DNA of 64,000 nt from Bacteroidales bacterium. GTDB taxonomy: Bacteria; Bacteroidota; Bacteroidia; Bacteroidales; UBA932. The number at the start of each line of letters is the position of its first letter. Position 1 is the stretch's first letter. The position numbers were made by a program, and so were the translations under genes. Shown one piece after another: positions 1-9,745 of the stretch. Under the pieces are notes generated by a model, which was given only the letters and a program-made list of their open reading frames with translations, searched no databases and was not told the DNA's origin. The stretch is taken from assembly GCA_017557535.1 (NCBI GenBank), contig JAFYYM010000074.1, positions 18,245 through 82,244 on the forward strand. The letters run 5' to 3'.

Positions 1-2163
1 GCCAAGGATCCTTATCATTATCCTGACACTGATTGGAGCGAGGTTCTGCTTAAGAAAACGACCTCCCATCAGAGGCACAACATGAGCATCACGGGTGGCC
101 GCGAGAACTTGAGGACCAAGTTCACATTCAACTACAATAAGGGAGACGGATATTACAAGTTCAGGGGATATGAGCGTTATTCCGGTCGTGTCAACAACGA
201 CTGGCAGATTGCCAAGTGGCTTAAAGCCAATGTCGACCTGGATTTCATGTTGAGCGAGTCAATCGCCCCGGCGAATAACAGTTACATGAACTGGGCATAC
301 ATCGTCGCTCCTATCTATGGCCCGTATTGGTCAGACGGAAGGTATGCGGATGTCAAGGACGGAGCTAACGCACTGGCGAGTCTTAATGAAGGCGGTATCA
401 GCACAGGTAACCGCTACAGGATGGGCGGAAAGATCCAGTTTGACATAACTCCTTTCAAGGATCTGAAAATCACCACCATTTTCGCCCCCCGATTCTTCTT
501 CAACAAGACCAAGAGATTCTCCAAAGCGGTCTATGTCGAGAAGGAGGATGGCACCCGTCTGCTCAGCGAGCTCAGCCGCTCCACGGATCTTAACGAGACC
601 AGGAATGACAACCACTCCTACACCTATCAGGCTTATGCCAACTACACCAAGAGGTTCGGTTCTCACTCCTTCAATGTCATGGCTGGTTATGAGGGTTACA
701 AGTATGAGTGGGAGAATCTTGGAGCAAGCAGGACCAAGTATGCCCTCGACAATTACCCCTACCTCAATATCGGTCCTGAGGACTATCAGTTCAACAGCGG
801 CTCGGCCGGACACAACGCCTACCAGTCGGTCTTCGGCCGTGTGATGTACTCCTTTAAGAACAAGTACATGCTCCAGGCCAACTTCCGCGCTGACGCTTCC
901 TCAAGATTCGCCAAGGAGAACCGCTGGGGTTACTTCCCTTCAGTCTCCGCCGGTTGGGTCATCTCCGAGGAGCCTTGGTTCAAGAACAATGTTGTCTCTT
1001 ACATGAAGCTCCGCGGCTCTTGGGGTCAGCTGGGTAACGAGCGTATCGGATCAGAGTTCCCTTATCAGGCGGCTATCAGCTTCGGCAACAGCTACATGAT
1101 GAATAAGGATGGTAGCGTGACCGCTCTGCAGAATGCGGCCCAGGTCTACTACGCTTTCCGTGATATCACCTGGGAGACAACGACTTCCACAGGTGTGGGC
1201 TTGGATGCTAATTTCTTCAACGGTCGTCTCCGCTTCTCAGGTGACTACTACCACAAGAAGACGGAAAACATGCTCCTTACCCTCGGATTCCCTTCATACG
1301 CCGGTTATTCCGCTCCTTCCCAGAACGCTGGTGACATGTTCACAAATGGTTGGGACATCGAGCTTGGTTGGAGCGACCGCGTGGGAGATTTCTCCTACAG
1401 CATTTCCGCCAACCTTTCTGATTATCGTTCCAAGATGGGATATGTCGGTGACAAGAGAACCATCAGCGGCAACAATATCATCGAGGAAGGTTCCTACTAC
1501 AACGAGTGGTTCATCTACAAGACCGATGGTCTGATCATGACGCAGGAGGATCTTACCCCCGGTGGGCAGCGCATCCCGACATATTCAGGAAACGACAAGC
1601 CCGGAGACATCAAATACGTCGATATGAACGGTGACGGCAAGATCAACGCCGACGATAAGGTCAAGATGGGCAACTCCCTCCCTGAATATCTCTACGGAGG
1701 TAACGTATTCCTCGGTTGGAAGAACTGGGATTTCAACATGTCCTTCCAGGGAATCGGCCATCAGAACAAGTTGTTCCAGTACTACTGGATCCAGCCTTAC
1801 AAGAACCAGTGGGGTTCCGCTCCCCAGATTCTTGTCGGGAACTACTGGAGGATTGGCGATGACGCCGCCAACAAGACCGCCAAGTATCCTAGGGTCACCT
1901 ACACCAACACCGGCAGCCAGAGCGCTGGCTCTGATTTCTGGATGTTCAACGGCGCCTATTTCCGTTTGAAGAACATAACCCTCGGATATACTCTTCCGAA
2001 AGCGATCATGGACAAGACTTTCATCAAGAGCTTGAGAGTCTATGCCAATGTCACGGATCTTCCCGCTATCAGCAACTTCCCGAAGGGATGGGATCCTGAA
2101 GTCGGCAACACCAGCGATTTCATCTCGACCTCATTCATTTTCGGTGTAAATGTCAAATTCTAA
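1..2163 (+). CDS. susC: SusC-family TonB-dependent outer-membrane transporter, C-terminal part
   Basis: The frame is open from base 1, so the gene begins outside the window; the first internal Met (base 82) is not the true start. About 720 codons of the beta-barrel remain, rich in alternating aromatic strands and ending in Phe (…GVNVKF), as outer-membrane barrels do. A segment near the end (DKVKMGNSLPEYLYGG) is typical of SusC proteins. SusC forms the outer-membrane channel that imports oligosaccharides with TonB energy, capped by SusD. The next gene is susD, overlapping only at the stop region, which confirms the assignment. The substrate cannot be read from the barrel. Confidence 0.95.
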   Translation, partial: AKDPYHYPDTDWSEVLLKKTTSHQRHNMSITGGRENLRTKFTFNYNKGDGYYKFRGYERYSGRVNNDWQIAKWLKANVDLDFMLSESIAPANNSYMNWAYIVAPIYGPYWSDGRYADVKDGANALASLNEGGISTGNRYRMGGKIQFDITPFKDLKITTIFAPRFFFNKTKRFSKAVYVEKEDGTRLLSELSRSTDLNETRNDNHSYTYQAYANYTKRFGSHSFNVMAGYEGYKYEWENLGASRTKYALDNYPYLNIGPEDYQFNSGSAGHNAYQSVFGRVMYSFKNKYMLQANFRADASSRFAKENRWGYFPSVSAGWVISEEPWFKNNVVSYMKLRGSWGQLGNERIGSEFPYQAAISFGNSYMMNKDGSVTALQNAAQVYYAFRDITWETTTSTGVGLDANFFNGRLRFSGDYYHKKTENMLLTLGFPSYAGYSAPSQNAGDMFTNGWDIELGWSDRVGDFSYSISANLSDYRSKMGYVGDKRTISGNNIIEEGSYYNEWFIYKTDGLIMTQEDLTPGGQRIPTYSGNDKPGDIKYVDMNGDGKINADDKVKMGNSLPEYLYGGNVFLGWKNWDFNMSFQGIGHQNKLFQYYWIQPYKNQWGSAPQILVGNYWRIGDDAANKTAKYPRVTYTNTGSQSAGSDFWMFNGAYFRLKNITLGYTLPKAIMDKTFIKSLRVYANVTDLPAISNFPKGWDPEVGNTSDFISTSFIFGVNVKF

Positions 2164-2169
2164 AGGAGG
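2163..2169 (+). promoter_or_regulatory. Strong Shine-Dalgarno in front of susD
   Basis: The string aaggagg lies between the susC stop and the susD ATG at 2177 with 7-base spacing. Bacteroidota genes mostly lack such sites, so this one helps fix the start of susD and suggests strong reinitiation. Confidence 0.6.
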
Positions 2170-2176
2170 CGCAATC

Positions 2177-3976
2177 ATGAAAAAGATAATAACTATCGCT
2201 ATATCAATGGTTTCGGCGCTGATGCTCTCCTCCTGCGTCGATCTTAACCTCAACCCGCTTTCAGAGGGATCCAGTGAGAACTGGTACTCCTCCCAGTCTG
2301 AGATCGAGATGAGTCTCAACGACCTGTACCGTACCGCTTTCTTCCCGATCGACGGTACCGACTGGGGAGATGATGTCACATATCGAAGCAACACTCAGTT
2401 TACCTTCAACGGGACCTTGACTGCCGAGAACAGCACAATCGCCACTTACTGGCAGAACTACTATAAAGGCATCGCCCGTTCTCTTCGTATCATTAAAAAC
2501 CTGGAGGAGAAAGGATCTGATCTCGGAATTAACGCCAATACTCTCAACCAATACAAGGGAGAGGCCTATTTCTACATCGGCTATGCCTATGGAATGTTGG
2601 CTTTCCGTTGGGGTGACGTGATTCTGGACAAGACCGGCATGACCCTCGAGGAGGCTTATTCCGCTTCCCGTTCTCCGAAGAGCGAGGTCCTCGCTTTCGC
2701 GTACGAGTGTTTGGACAAGGCCGCCAGCATGCTGCCTACAGGTTATGGCGGAGTTCAAAGGGCGACGAAGGGTATGGCCTATGCTTACAAAGCCCGTATG
2801 GCCATATACAATGGAGATTATGTGACAGCCGCGACTGCCGCTAAGGCCTGCATGGATCTCGGTGTTTATTCGCTCCACAAGAACTATCAAGAGCTGTTCA
2901 CCGCCGCGACATCCCCTGAATGGATTTTCGTGTTCAAGGGTGACTACTCTTTGAAAGTATATTACTGGTTTGACAATGACATCCAGAATATCCTGACTCG
3001 TCTTGCCGGTGGTTGGGGTGCCAGGAATCCTGGTCTTGAGCTCGTCTGCGCTTATCCTTGCACCGATGGTCTTCCTATCGACGAGTCTCCTCTGTACAAC
3101 CCTAAGGCTATCTTCGATAACCGCGATCCTCGTATGGCGATGACCATCGTGCCTTTCGCCCAGCCCGAGTCTGAGTGTGTCAAGAATGGTACTTACAAGC
3201 CTGAGGACTACGCTTTCTTCGGTTTCGAGCATTCTCCTTCTCCTTTGGCCAACAAGGTTAAGAGGATTTCTGACGGAGCGATGGTCAACAACACCGACTC
3301 CAAGGCTTGCGCTCTCCACGCCGCTTACAACGGTTTCGTTTTCAAGAAATACTCAAATCCGAGCACTTGGATCGCCGTTAACAGTTGGAAGGGTATCAAC
3401 GCCTACCAGGACATGCGTTACGGTGATGTTCTCTTGATGTACGCCGAGGCTATGAACGAGCAGGGCAAATGCGACCAGGCTGTGCTGGACGCCACGATCA
3501 ACAAGCTTCGTGAGCGCGCCTACGATGGTACTGGTCTTGAGTATCCAAAGGTGGTCGCCGGCGACCAGGCCAAGCTTCGCACTATCATCCGCACCGAGCG
3601 CTTCATCGAGATGGCCGCCGAAGGCCATAGGTATGAGGACTTGATCCGCTGGAAGATCGCCGAGGTCGTGTTTAACCGTCCTATCTTCTATCTGGAGAGG
3701 ACCTGGTCCGGAAACGCCTCTTGGAACGGTGACCTTTCAATCACTCCACCCGAGTACCAGAAACTTGCCCAGAACTGGCTTGACGGCAACTATCCTATCG
3801 GTGGCATTCCCGAAATCGACGAGAACGGTATCGCCGATGTCCGCTATATGGCGGAAAAGGGTTATGTGGTCCAGGCTACCACCCGCCAGTTCAATCCCGC
3901 GAGGGATTATCTCTGGCCTATCCCGGCAGGTGACCGTCTTATCAATGCGAATCTGACCCAGAATCCTGGATACTAG
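2177..3976 (+). CDS. susD: SusD/RagB-family surface glycan-binding lipoprotein
   Basis: 599 residues. The signal peptide ends in a lipobox with Cys20 (LSSC), so the mature protein is a surface lipoprotein. The TPR-type helix AYFYIGYAYGMLAFRWGD and the C-terminal signature RDYLWPIPAGDRL…NPGY are hallmarks of SusD. It binds the glycan and forms the lid of the adjoining SusC channel. I chose ATG 2177 over an in-frame ATG at 2150 because it starts the signal peptide directly and sits 7 bases after aaaggagg, an unusually good Shine-Dalgarno for this phylum. It lies 13 bases after susC in the same transcript. Confidence 0.96.
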   Translation: MKKIITIAISMVSALMLSSCVDLNLNPLSEGSSENWYSSQSEIEMSLNDLYRTAFFPIDGTDWGDDVTYRSNTQFTFNGTLTAENSTIATYWQNYYKGIARSLRIIKNLEEKGSDLGINANTLNQYKGEAYFYIGYAYGMLAFRWGDVILDKTGMTLEEAYSASRSPKSEVLAFAYECLDKAASMLPTGYGGVQRATKGMAYAYKARMAIYNGDYVTAATAAKACMDLGVYSLHKNYQELFTAATSPEWIFVFKGDYSLKVYYWFDNDIQNILTRLAGGWGARNPGLELVCAYPCTDGLPIDESPLYNPKAIFDNRDPRMAMTIVPFAQPESECVKNGTYKPEDYAFFGFEHSPSPLANKVKRISDGAMVNNTDSKACALHAAYNGFVFKKYSNPSTWIAVNSWKGINAYQDMRYGDVLLMYAEAMNEQGKCDQAVLDATINKLRERAYDGTGLEYPKVVAGDQAKLRTIIRTERFIEMAAEGHRYEDLIRWKIAEVVFNRPIFYLERTWSGNASWNGDLSITPPEYQKLAQNWLDGNYPIGGIPEIDENGIADVRYMAEKGYVVQATTRQFNPARDYLWPIPAGDRLINANLTQNPGY

Positions 3977-3980
3977 TGTC

Positions 3981-6452
3981 ATGCGTAGTGTTCTGAGAAT
4001 ATCTATATTAGCGGCGGCTTTTGTGGCCGCCGCTTGCTCCACAAAAGCCCCGTCAGCGGTAGATGAGACCGGCCATAAGAACTTTGGCGGCATCTATCCG
4101 CATCTCGCGTATTACAATTCCCAGCGCGAGTGTGGCACGGGGGCCGTGGTGCCTTGGCAGGGGGACCTTTGGGTCGTCACGTACGGGCCTCATGAGCCTT
4201 ACGGTTCCGATGACAAGCTTTACCAAATCACTCCCGAATTGGATGAGATAGTCCGTCCCGAGAGCATCGGTGGCACTCCCGCAGACCGCATGATCCATGA
4301 CGCATCCAACCAGCTTTTTATCGGACCGTATGCGATTGACGCTGACAAGAACGTGCGGATTCTCCCTTACGATAAGTTTCCCGGACGTCCTACCGGTCTG
4401 GCGGCGCATCTGACAGATCCGGACAACCGTATACTCTACGCTTCCATGGAAGCCGGTTTCTACGATATTGATGTCCACACCCTTGATGGGATAGAGCTTT
4501 ATAAAGATGGTAACCAGAAGCGTAAGGAAGGCTTCACAGGAGATCTCTGCGAACTTTTCCCTGGCTATCATGGCAAAGGCTTCTATTCTGGTCAAGGCGT
4601 GGCGGTCTATTCCAACAACGGAGAGGAAGGTGAGCTGGCTCAGAAGCAGTTCGATATTCCTTCCGGCTCTCTTGTTGAGTGGGACGGAAAGGACTGGACC
4701 CTGGTCCGTCGTAACCAGTTCACGGAAATCACCGGTCCTGGCGGAATCCATGGCAATCCATCTCCCGCGACAGATCCTATCTGGGCGCTAGGTTGGGACT
4801 ACAAGTCGGTAATTCTCGCCGTCAGGGAGCCTGACAAGGGTTGGAGCTATTATCGTCTACCTAAAGCCAGCCACGCCTATGATGGAGCCCATGGCTGGAA
4901 CACCGAATGGCCAAGAATACGGAATGTTGCTCCGGAAGGCGCTGATCCTGAATATCTTATGACCATGCACGGAATGTTCTGGCATTTCCCGGGGACCTTC
5001 ACCACGGCTAACTCGGCGGGAATCCGTCCGAGGGGAGCTTATCTGAAGGTGATCGGGGACTTCGCCGAATGGAACGGCCGCCTCGTTTTCGGATGCGACG
5101 ATTCCGCGCAAAGCGAGTTCCTTAACAAGCGCAAGCAGAAAGGACATATCGGAGGGCCTGGGCAGTCAAACTCCAATCTCTGGTTCACGTCTTACGACAG
5201 GCCAGATCATGTGGGACCCACCACGGCTGGTGGCTCCGTCTGGCTTAAGGACGATGTCAAGGCAGGTGTGCCTTCTGATCCGTTCCTCTTCAACGGATGG
5301 GATAACCGATGCGCATGGATAGCTAACAGGTCAAAAACTCCAGCGACTATCACTTTTGAGGTCGATAAAGTCGGAAATGGCTCATGGACAGAGCTTTGTA
5401 AGGTTGATGTGGCCGGAGAAAACTCGGTGTTCGCTCCCTTCGAAAACTCTGCCCAGGGTGTATGGATCAGGGCTGTCAGCAGCACTGACATCAAGGCGGA
5501 CTTGACCTTCGTTCTCGGCCAGAAAGAGACTCGTGGCACAGAGCCGGATCCTATATTCACTGGTCTCGCTTCTGTTAAGAAGGACCATGATTCCCAAGGA
5601 TTCCTTTATGGCTTGCCCGATCAGCGCAGGGCTCTTGGAGTATTGGCGCAGACTGTGGATGGTGAGAAGTATTACGAGATTGACGGCGAGATGAACTTTG
5701 TCCCGAAGGACGACGCTGAGATGGCTGACTATATTCGGGATAAGTTCGAGATTCCTGTCGACGTTGTCGATGTTGAGGAAGGCTCAATCCTGATTGTGGA
5801 CGCTAAGAACCGTCGTTGGAGGCTGCCTTTGGGGGATGACAAATATTCCGGGAAGATCCAGGAGGGAGCGTTGAGGATCTGCCGCGAGGTAGCCACCGAG
5901 CGCGACCTTCTTTCCCTTGCCGGAACTTTCTATGAGTTGCCTGCCGAGAACGCCGATGGCTATGCCAAGGTGCGTCCTGTCGCTTCCCACAAGTTCGGGA
6001 TCAATGATTACGCTTCCTACAGGGGAATGCTCGTGATGACCGGAATAGACCATGCCGCCGCTAAAGGTAATCCCCGTGTTGTTTTCTCCGAGGATGGAAA
6101 GGCCGCCGTTTGGGCAGGTGCCGTCGATGATCTCTGGAAACTCGGCAAGCCTACCGGCCATGGGGGTCCTTGGGTGGAGACCGAGGTGAAGGCCGGTGAA
6201 TATTCAGATCCTTTCCTGATTGGTTTCTACGACAAGAGGGAGATGAGTCTGTCGCACCGTTTCACAGGTGAGGTTACTTTCACTGTTGAGGTTGATCCTA
6301 CCGGTGACGGCCAGTGGTTCCATTACGCCGACTTTAATATCAAGCCCGGAGACACTTTAGAGCATCACTTCCCGGATGCTTTCCAGGCCAGGTGGATCCG
6401 CCTGAAGGCTGATCATGACACCAAGGCGACTGCTTTGTTTGAGTATAGGTAA
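3981..6452 (+). CDS. Large exported lipoprotein, beta-propeller-like, unknown function
   Basis: 823 residues with a lipoprotein signal (Cys19 after AAFVAAA). The mature part is a series of beta-rich repeats containing short motifs such as GDLWVVTYGP, NRILYASMEAGFYDID and GRLVFGCDDSAQ, which read like propeller blades. Two similar blocks (LKDDVKAGVPSDPFLFNGWDN near 418-438 and VETEVKAGEYSDPFLIGFYD near 732-751), each followed by a strand-rich module, indicate an internal duplication. No catalytic motif is recognised. It follows susD by 4 bases and precedes the FAD oxidoreductase, so it is probably a surface glycan-binding or glycan-acting protein of this locus. Function is inferred from context only. 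Confidence 0.75.
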   Translation: MRSVLRISILAAAFVAAACSTKAPSAVDETGHKNFGGIYPHLAYYNSQRECGTGAVVPWQGDLWVVTYGPHEPYGSDDKLYQITPELDEIVRPESIGGTPADRMIHDASNQLFIGPYAIDADKNVRILPYDKFPGRPTGLAAHLTDPDNRILYASMEAGFYDIDVHTLDGIELYKDGNQKRKEGFTGDLCELFPGYHGKGFYSGQGVAVYSNNGEEGELAQKQFDIPSGSLVEWDGKDWTLVRRNQFTEITGPGGIHGNPSPATDPIWALGWDYKSVILAVREPDKGWSYYRLPKASHAYDGAHGWNTEWPRIRNVAPEGADPEYLMTMHGMFWHFPGTFTTANSAGIRPRGAYLKVIGDFAEWNGRLVFGCDDSAQSEFLNKRKQKGHIGGPGQSNSNLWFTSYDRPDHVGPTTAGGSVWLKDDVKAGVPSDPFLFNGWDNRCAWIANRSKTPATITFEVDKVGNGSWTELCKVDVAGENSVFAPFENSAQGVWIRAVSSTDIKADLTFVLGQKETRGTEPDPIFTGLASVKKDHDSQGFLYGLPDQRRALGVLAQTVDGEKYYEIDGEMNFVPKDDAEMADYIRDKFEIPVDVVDVEEGSILIVDAKNRRWRLPLGDDKYSGKIQEGALRICREVATERDLLSLAGTFYELPAENADGYAKVRPVASHKFGINDYASYRGMLVMTGIDHAAAKGNPRVVFSEDGKAAVWAGAVDDLWKLGKPTGHGGPWVETEVKAGEYSDPFLIGFYDKREMSLSHRFTGEVTFTVEVDPTGDGQWFHYADFNIKPGDTLEHHFPDAFQARWIRLKADHDTKATALFEYR

Positions 6453-6459
6453 TATCAAA

Positions 6460-6483
6460 GACAATGAAAAAGACAATGAAAAA
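6460..6483 (+). repeat. 12-bp tandem duplication spanning two candidate start codons
   Basis: gacaatgaaaaa occurs twice in direct succession, giving ATGs at 6464 and 6476 in the same frame and duplicating both the start codon and its 5' context. Either ATG yields a usable signal peptide. Confidence 0.8.
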
Positions 6484-8347
6484 GTTATTCTTGATTCTTC
6501 CGGTCCTGTTCTTTGCCGCCCAGGTTCATGCCCAGGGCATATTCGTCGAGGCCGAGGCTTTCGCCGACAAGGGGGGCTGGTCAGTGGATCAGCAGTTCAT
6601 GGACCTTATGGGCTCGCCCTATCTTATTGCCCATGGCATGGGGAAACCTGTCTCAGATGCGCAGACCACTGTCGATATTCCCGAGCCTGGGGTATACCAT
6701 GTGTGGGTGCGCACCTACAATTGGACGTCCCCCTGGACCAATGCGAATGGTCCCGGGGCGTTCAGGGTCAAGGTTCAGGGCAAACCGACCAAGGGCATCC
6801 TCGGCAACTCAGGAAACAAGTGGGGCTGGCAGTATGCGGGGAATGTTAAGTTGAAAGCTGGATCTTGCGATCTCGCCCTCTCTGATATGACTGGGTTTGA
6901 CGGTCGCTGCGATGCGGTATGGATTTGTCCCGACAAGGATGTGGTTCCTCCCGAAGACCCCGTTGCTCTCGAAGCTTTCCGCCGTCAGGTGGGAGCCCTT
7001 CCAGTAAACCCCTCTGACGGGGGCGATTACGACTTTGTTGTGATTGGAGGTGGTATTGCCGGAATGTGTGCGGCAGTCTCTGCCGCCAGGTTCGGCTGCA
7101 AGGTGGCTCTTGTCAATGACCGTCCCATTGCTGGAGGTAACAACTCTTCGGAAATACGTGTCCACTTGGGCGGACTTGTCGAGCTAGGGAAGTATCCTGC
7201 TCTTGGCAGGATGTTGCGTGAGTTCGGACACTCCAAGGGCGGCAACGCCCAGCCGGCCTCCAATTACGAGGACGACAAGAAAGAGGCTTTCATCCGCACA
7301 CAGGAAGGTCTTACCTATTTCCCTTGCTTCAGGGCTGTCAAGGTCAATATGGATGGTTCCAAGATCGCTTCCGTGGTTATCCGGAATATCGAGAGCGGCC
7401 AGGAGTTGCTCCTCAAGGCTCCCGTATTCTCCGATTGCACAGGTGACGCAAATCTCGGTTTCATGGCTGGAGCTGACTGGATGATGGGCCGAGAAGGCCG
7501 CGACGAGTTCGGTGAGGCTCTCGCTCCTGAAAAGGGCGACAAGCTGACTATGGGTTCCTCTGTCCAATGGTACAGCGTTGAGGACGCCAAAAAGTCCACT
7601 TTCCCCGAGTTCCAGTACGGGGTTGTCTTCAATGAGGACAACTGTGAGAAAGTGAAGATGGGAACATGGACCTGGGAGACCGGAATGAACCTTAACCAGA
7701 TCTACGATTTCGAGCGGATCAGGGACTATGGACTCCTGGTGGTGTATTCCAACTGGAGCTTCCTCAAAAACCATTTCTCAGGAAAGGCTGAATATGCCAA
7801 CCGTTCTCTTGGCTGGGTCGCCTATGTGGCTGGCAAGAGAGAGTCCCGCCGTCTGGTCGGAGACTATATTCTCAAACAGGACGATGTGGACAAACAGGTG
7901 TTCCATGAGGATGCCTCCTTCACGATCAACTGGCATTTCGACCTCCATTTCCCGGATCCGGAGAACACAGCCAACTTCCCCGGGACCGAGTTCAAGGCCG
8001 CCACGAAGAGCAACCCTATCTATCCTTACTCAGTGCCCTACCGCTGCCTGTATTCCAGGAATGTTGACAACCTGTTCATGGCCGGACGTGACATCTCGAC
8101 CACCCATGTGACCCTCGGTTCGACCAGGCTCATGCGAACAGGAGCGATGATGGGTGAGGTCGTCGGTATGGCCGCCAGCATCTGCAAGGACAAGGGCACG
8201 ACTCCGAGGGGAGTGTACCAGCACTATCTTCCTGAGCTGAAAGCCTTGATGACCAAGGGTGCGGCCAGAACCGATATCGAACTTCCTGACAACCAGCACT
8301 TCAACGAGGGTGGTCATCTAAAGAAGCCTAAGGACATAGTCTTCTAG
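6464..8347 (+). CDS. Exported FAD-dependent oxidoreductase with N-terminal beta domain
   Basis: 627 residues from the first ATG; a second in-frame ATG at 6476 is equally possible. A signal peptide ends around VHAQ (residue 24). Residues 25-160 form a beta-rich module (VEAEAFADKGGW…YHVWVRTYNW) resembling carbohydrate-binding or golvesin-like domains. From 188 a Rossmann dinucleotide fold begins with GGGIAG (195-200) and continues as the FAD-dependent oxidoreductase family PF12831, with the later motif NLFMAGRDIS near 560. It probably oxidises a sugar or related alcohol in the periplasm with bound FAD; the substrate is not known. It ends the susCD transcript, followed by a terminator at 8385. 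Confidence 0.85.
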   Translation: MKKTMKKLFLILPVLFFAAQVHAQGIFVEAEAFADKGGWSVDQQFMDLMGSPYLIAHGMGKPVSDAQTTVDIPEPGVYHVWVRTYNWTSPWTNANGPGAFRVKVQGKPTKGILGNSGNKWGWQYAGNVKLKAGSCDLALSDMTGFDGRCDAVWICPDKDVVPPEDPVALEAFRRQVGALPVNPSDGGDYDFVVIGGGIAGMCAAVSAARFGCKVALVNDRPIAGGNNSSEIRVHLGGLVELGKYPALGRMLREFGHSKGGNAQPASNYEDDKKEAFIRTQEGLTYFPCFRAVKVNMDGSKIASVVIRNIESGQELLLKAPVFSDCTGDANLGFMAGADWMMGREGRDEFGEALAPEKGDKLTMGSSVQWYSVEDAKKSTFPEFQYGVVFNEDNCEKVKMGTWTWETGMNLNQIYDFERIRDYGLLVVYSNWSFLKNHFSGKAEYANRSLGWVAYVAGKRESRRLVGDYILKQDDVDKQVFHEDASFTINWHFDLHFPDPENTANFPGTEFKAATKSNPIYPYSVPYRCLYSRNVDNLFMAGRDISTTHVTLGSTRLMRTGAMMGEVVGMAASICKDKGTTPRGVYQHYLPELKALMTKGAARTDIELPDNQHFNEGGHLKKPKDIVF

Positions 8348-8384
8348 GTCTCTGGAAGACCCTTTCGCGCTTGCGACAATTGAC

Positions 8385-8409
8385 AAACCCGGCTCACATG
8401 GCCGGGTTT
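8385..8409 (+). terminator. Intrinsic terminator after the susCD operon
   Basis: A perfect 9-bp stem (aaacccggc / gccgggttt) with a 7-base loop ends in a short T-rich stretch. It lies 38 bases after the FAD oxidoreductase stop and separates this operon from the hydrolase gene that follows. Confidence 0.85.
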
Positions 8410-8436
8410 CTTGGGCTATCGCATCATTTTTTTTGC

Positions 8437-8444
8437 TATATTTA
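8437..8444 (+). promoter_or_regulatory. Candidate -7 element directly before the ATG at 8450
   Basis: TATATTTA differs from the Bacteroidota box TAnnTTTG only in its last base. It ends 5 bases before the ATG, so transcription from it would start at or next to the start codon. No clear -33 element is visible at 19-21 bases. Confidence 0.4.
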
Positions 8445-8449
8445 GCAGC

Positions 8450-9745
8450 ATGAAACGTTTCTTCTGTGTTTTTGCCGCTATTGCTTCAGCGGTATGCGTC
8501 AGCGCTCAAGGTTATGTCACCAAACCTGGCCGGATGGACAGGAGCCGTCTTAATATCGGAGTTTATCATTTGCGTTCCTATGCCCGGACGGAGGCTCATG
8601 TCAAGGATCTCGCGGACTGCGGAGTGGATTTTGTCATCTGTATGGAAAACGACCGTCAGACTCTTGATTTGTTCAGCAAGTACGGCGTCGGAGCCATTGT
8701 CACTGGCGTGGTGCCGGGATGGTGGGGAGGAGACGGAGATAATGCCGGGAAATTGAGGGAGACCAATCCGTTGTCGAAATACGAGGAGGCCGCGGCTTCT
8801 TTCCAGGATCACCCGGCGATATGGGGAATAGACATAGGTGACGAGCCGTCGGCGTTGGATTTCCCGTATTACGGGGAGGTGATGAGAAAGGTTGAGGATC
8901 TTTTCCCTAACCAGTTCGCTTTCTTGAATCTATACCCGAATTACGCCTCCGTGTCCCAGAATACGGCTGTCCAGACAAAGAACCAGCTGGGGACTCCGAC
9001 CTATGAGGAGCATATAAAACAATATTGCGAGAATGTCCCGGCAGACTACCTGTCATACGACTTCTATTACAAGAATGTCGGAGTGGCCAAGGACTATTCC
9101 AATCTTCGGGTCGTCTCGGACGCTTGCAGGAGTACAGGCCGTGGCATGTGGGTCACGGTCCAGGTCAACAGCTACGATCCCAAGGTCTGGATCACTGAGA
9201 ATGAGCTTCGTTTCCAGGCTTATTCCGCCCTGGCTTTTGGTGCTGAGAACATAACGTGGGCTTGCTATACCGCAGGGTGGTGGACCAATCAGGTGCTGGA
9301 TGAGAAAGGGGTTAAGACCCAGCAGTATGACAAGCTGAAAAAGGTCAATGCGGAGCTTCACGCCATCGGCGGGGATTATATGAGATATTCTTCAAAATCA
9401 ACCACTTTCGTTGGTTTTGACGGTACGGATATGTTAGAGAATATCGGGGAGAAGAGTGTTCAATCATATAATGACGAGGTGTTCTCGGATCTTTCCACCG
9501 GCTGTCCTCTGTTAGTGGGGGAGATGGTCCCAAGGAACGGGGGCGTGGGTAAGGCATTGTTCCTGTGCGTCGCCGACGATCCTTTCGACAAGGCCCCCAA
9601 AAAGCATTCCCTGCGTTTCAAGGCGCCCGGGAAGGAGGTCTCTGTCAAATGCGGAGGAGAGTATCTTCCGATGAGGAGGGACGCTGACGGGTGGTATGAG
9701 TGCGTTGTGTCTTCATGTCAAGGGATATTAATAGAAGCCAAATAA
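8450..9745 (+). CDS. Putative exported TIM-barrel glycoside hydrolase
   Basis: 431 residues with a signal peptide ending VSAQ (residue 20). The sequence reads as a (beta/alpha)8 barrel: NIGVYHLRSYART, FVICMENDRQ, then WGIDIGDEPSALDFPYY with Asp-Glu-Pro at 131-133, the position where clan GH-A hydrolases carry their acid/base Asn-Glu-Pro. Later strands include FLNLYPNYAS, DYLSYDFYYK and ENITWACYTAGWW. A beta-sandwich follows at the C-terminus. I cannot place it in a numbered GH family. ATG 8450 was chosen because it begins the signal peptide; an upstream in-frame ATG (8411) lies at the terminator. The stop is directly followed by the next gene's ATG. Confidence 0.7.
   Translation: MKRFFCVFAAIASAVCVSAQGYVTKPGRMDRSRLNIGVYHLRSYARTEAHVKDLADCGVDFVICMENDRQTLDLFSKYGVGAIVTGVVPGWWGGDGDNAGKLRETNPLSKYEEAAASFQDHPAIWGIDIGDEPSALDFPYYGEVMRKVEDLFPNQFAFLNLYPNYASVSQNTAVQTKNQLGTPTYEEHIKQYCENVPADYLSYDFYYKNVGVAKDYSNLRVVSDACRSTGRGMWVTVQVNSYDPKVWITENELRFQAYSALAFGAENITWACYTAGWWTNQVLDEKGVKTQQYDKLKKVNAELHAIGGDYMRYSSKSTTFVGFDGTDMLENIGEKSVQSYNDEVFSDLSTGCPLLVGEMVPRNGGVGKALFLCVADDPFDKAPKKHSLRFKAPGKEVSVKCGGEYLPMRRDADGWYECVVSSCQGILIEAK

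Noticed and set aside
82-84. ATG at 82 as the start of the SusC protein
   Set aside because: The frame is open to base 1 and the family is much longer at the N-terminus; the true start lies outside the window.
2261-3319. Long open minus-strand frame opposite susD (352 codons)
   Set aside because: It mirrors the third-position bias of susD, has no signal or family motif, and lies fully inside a clear gene.
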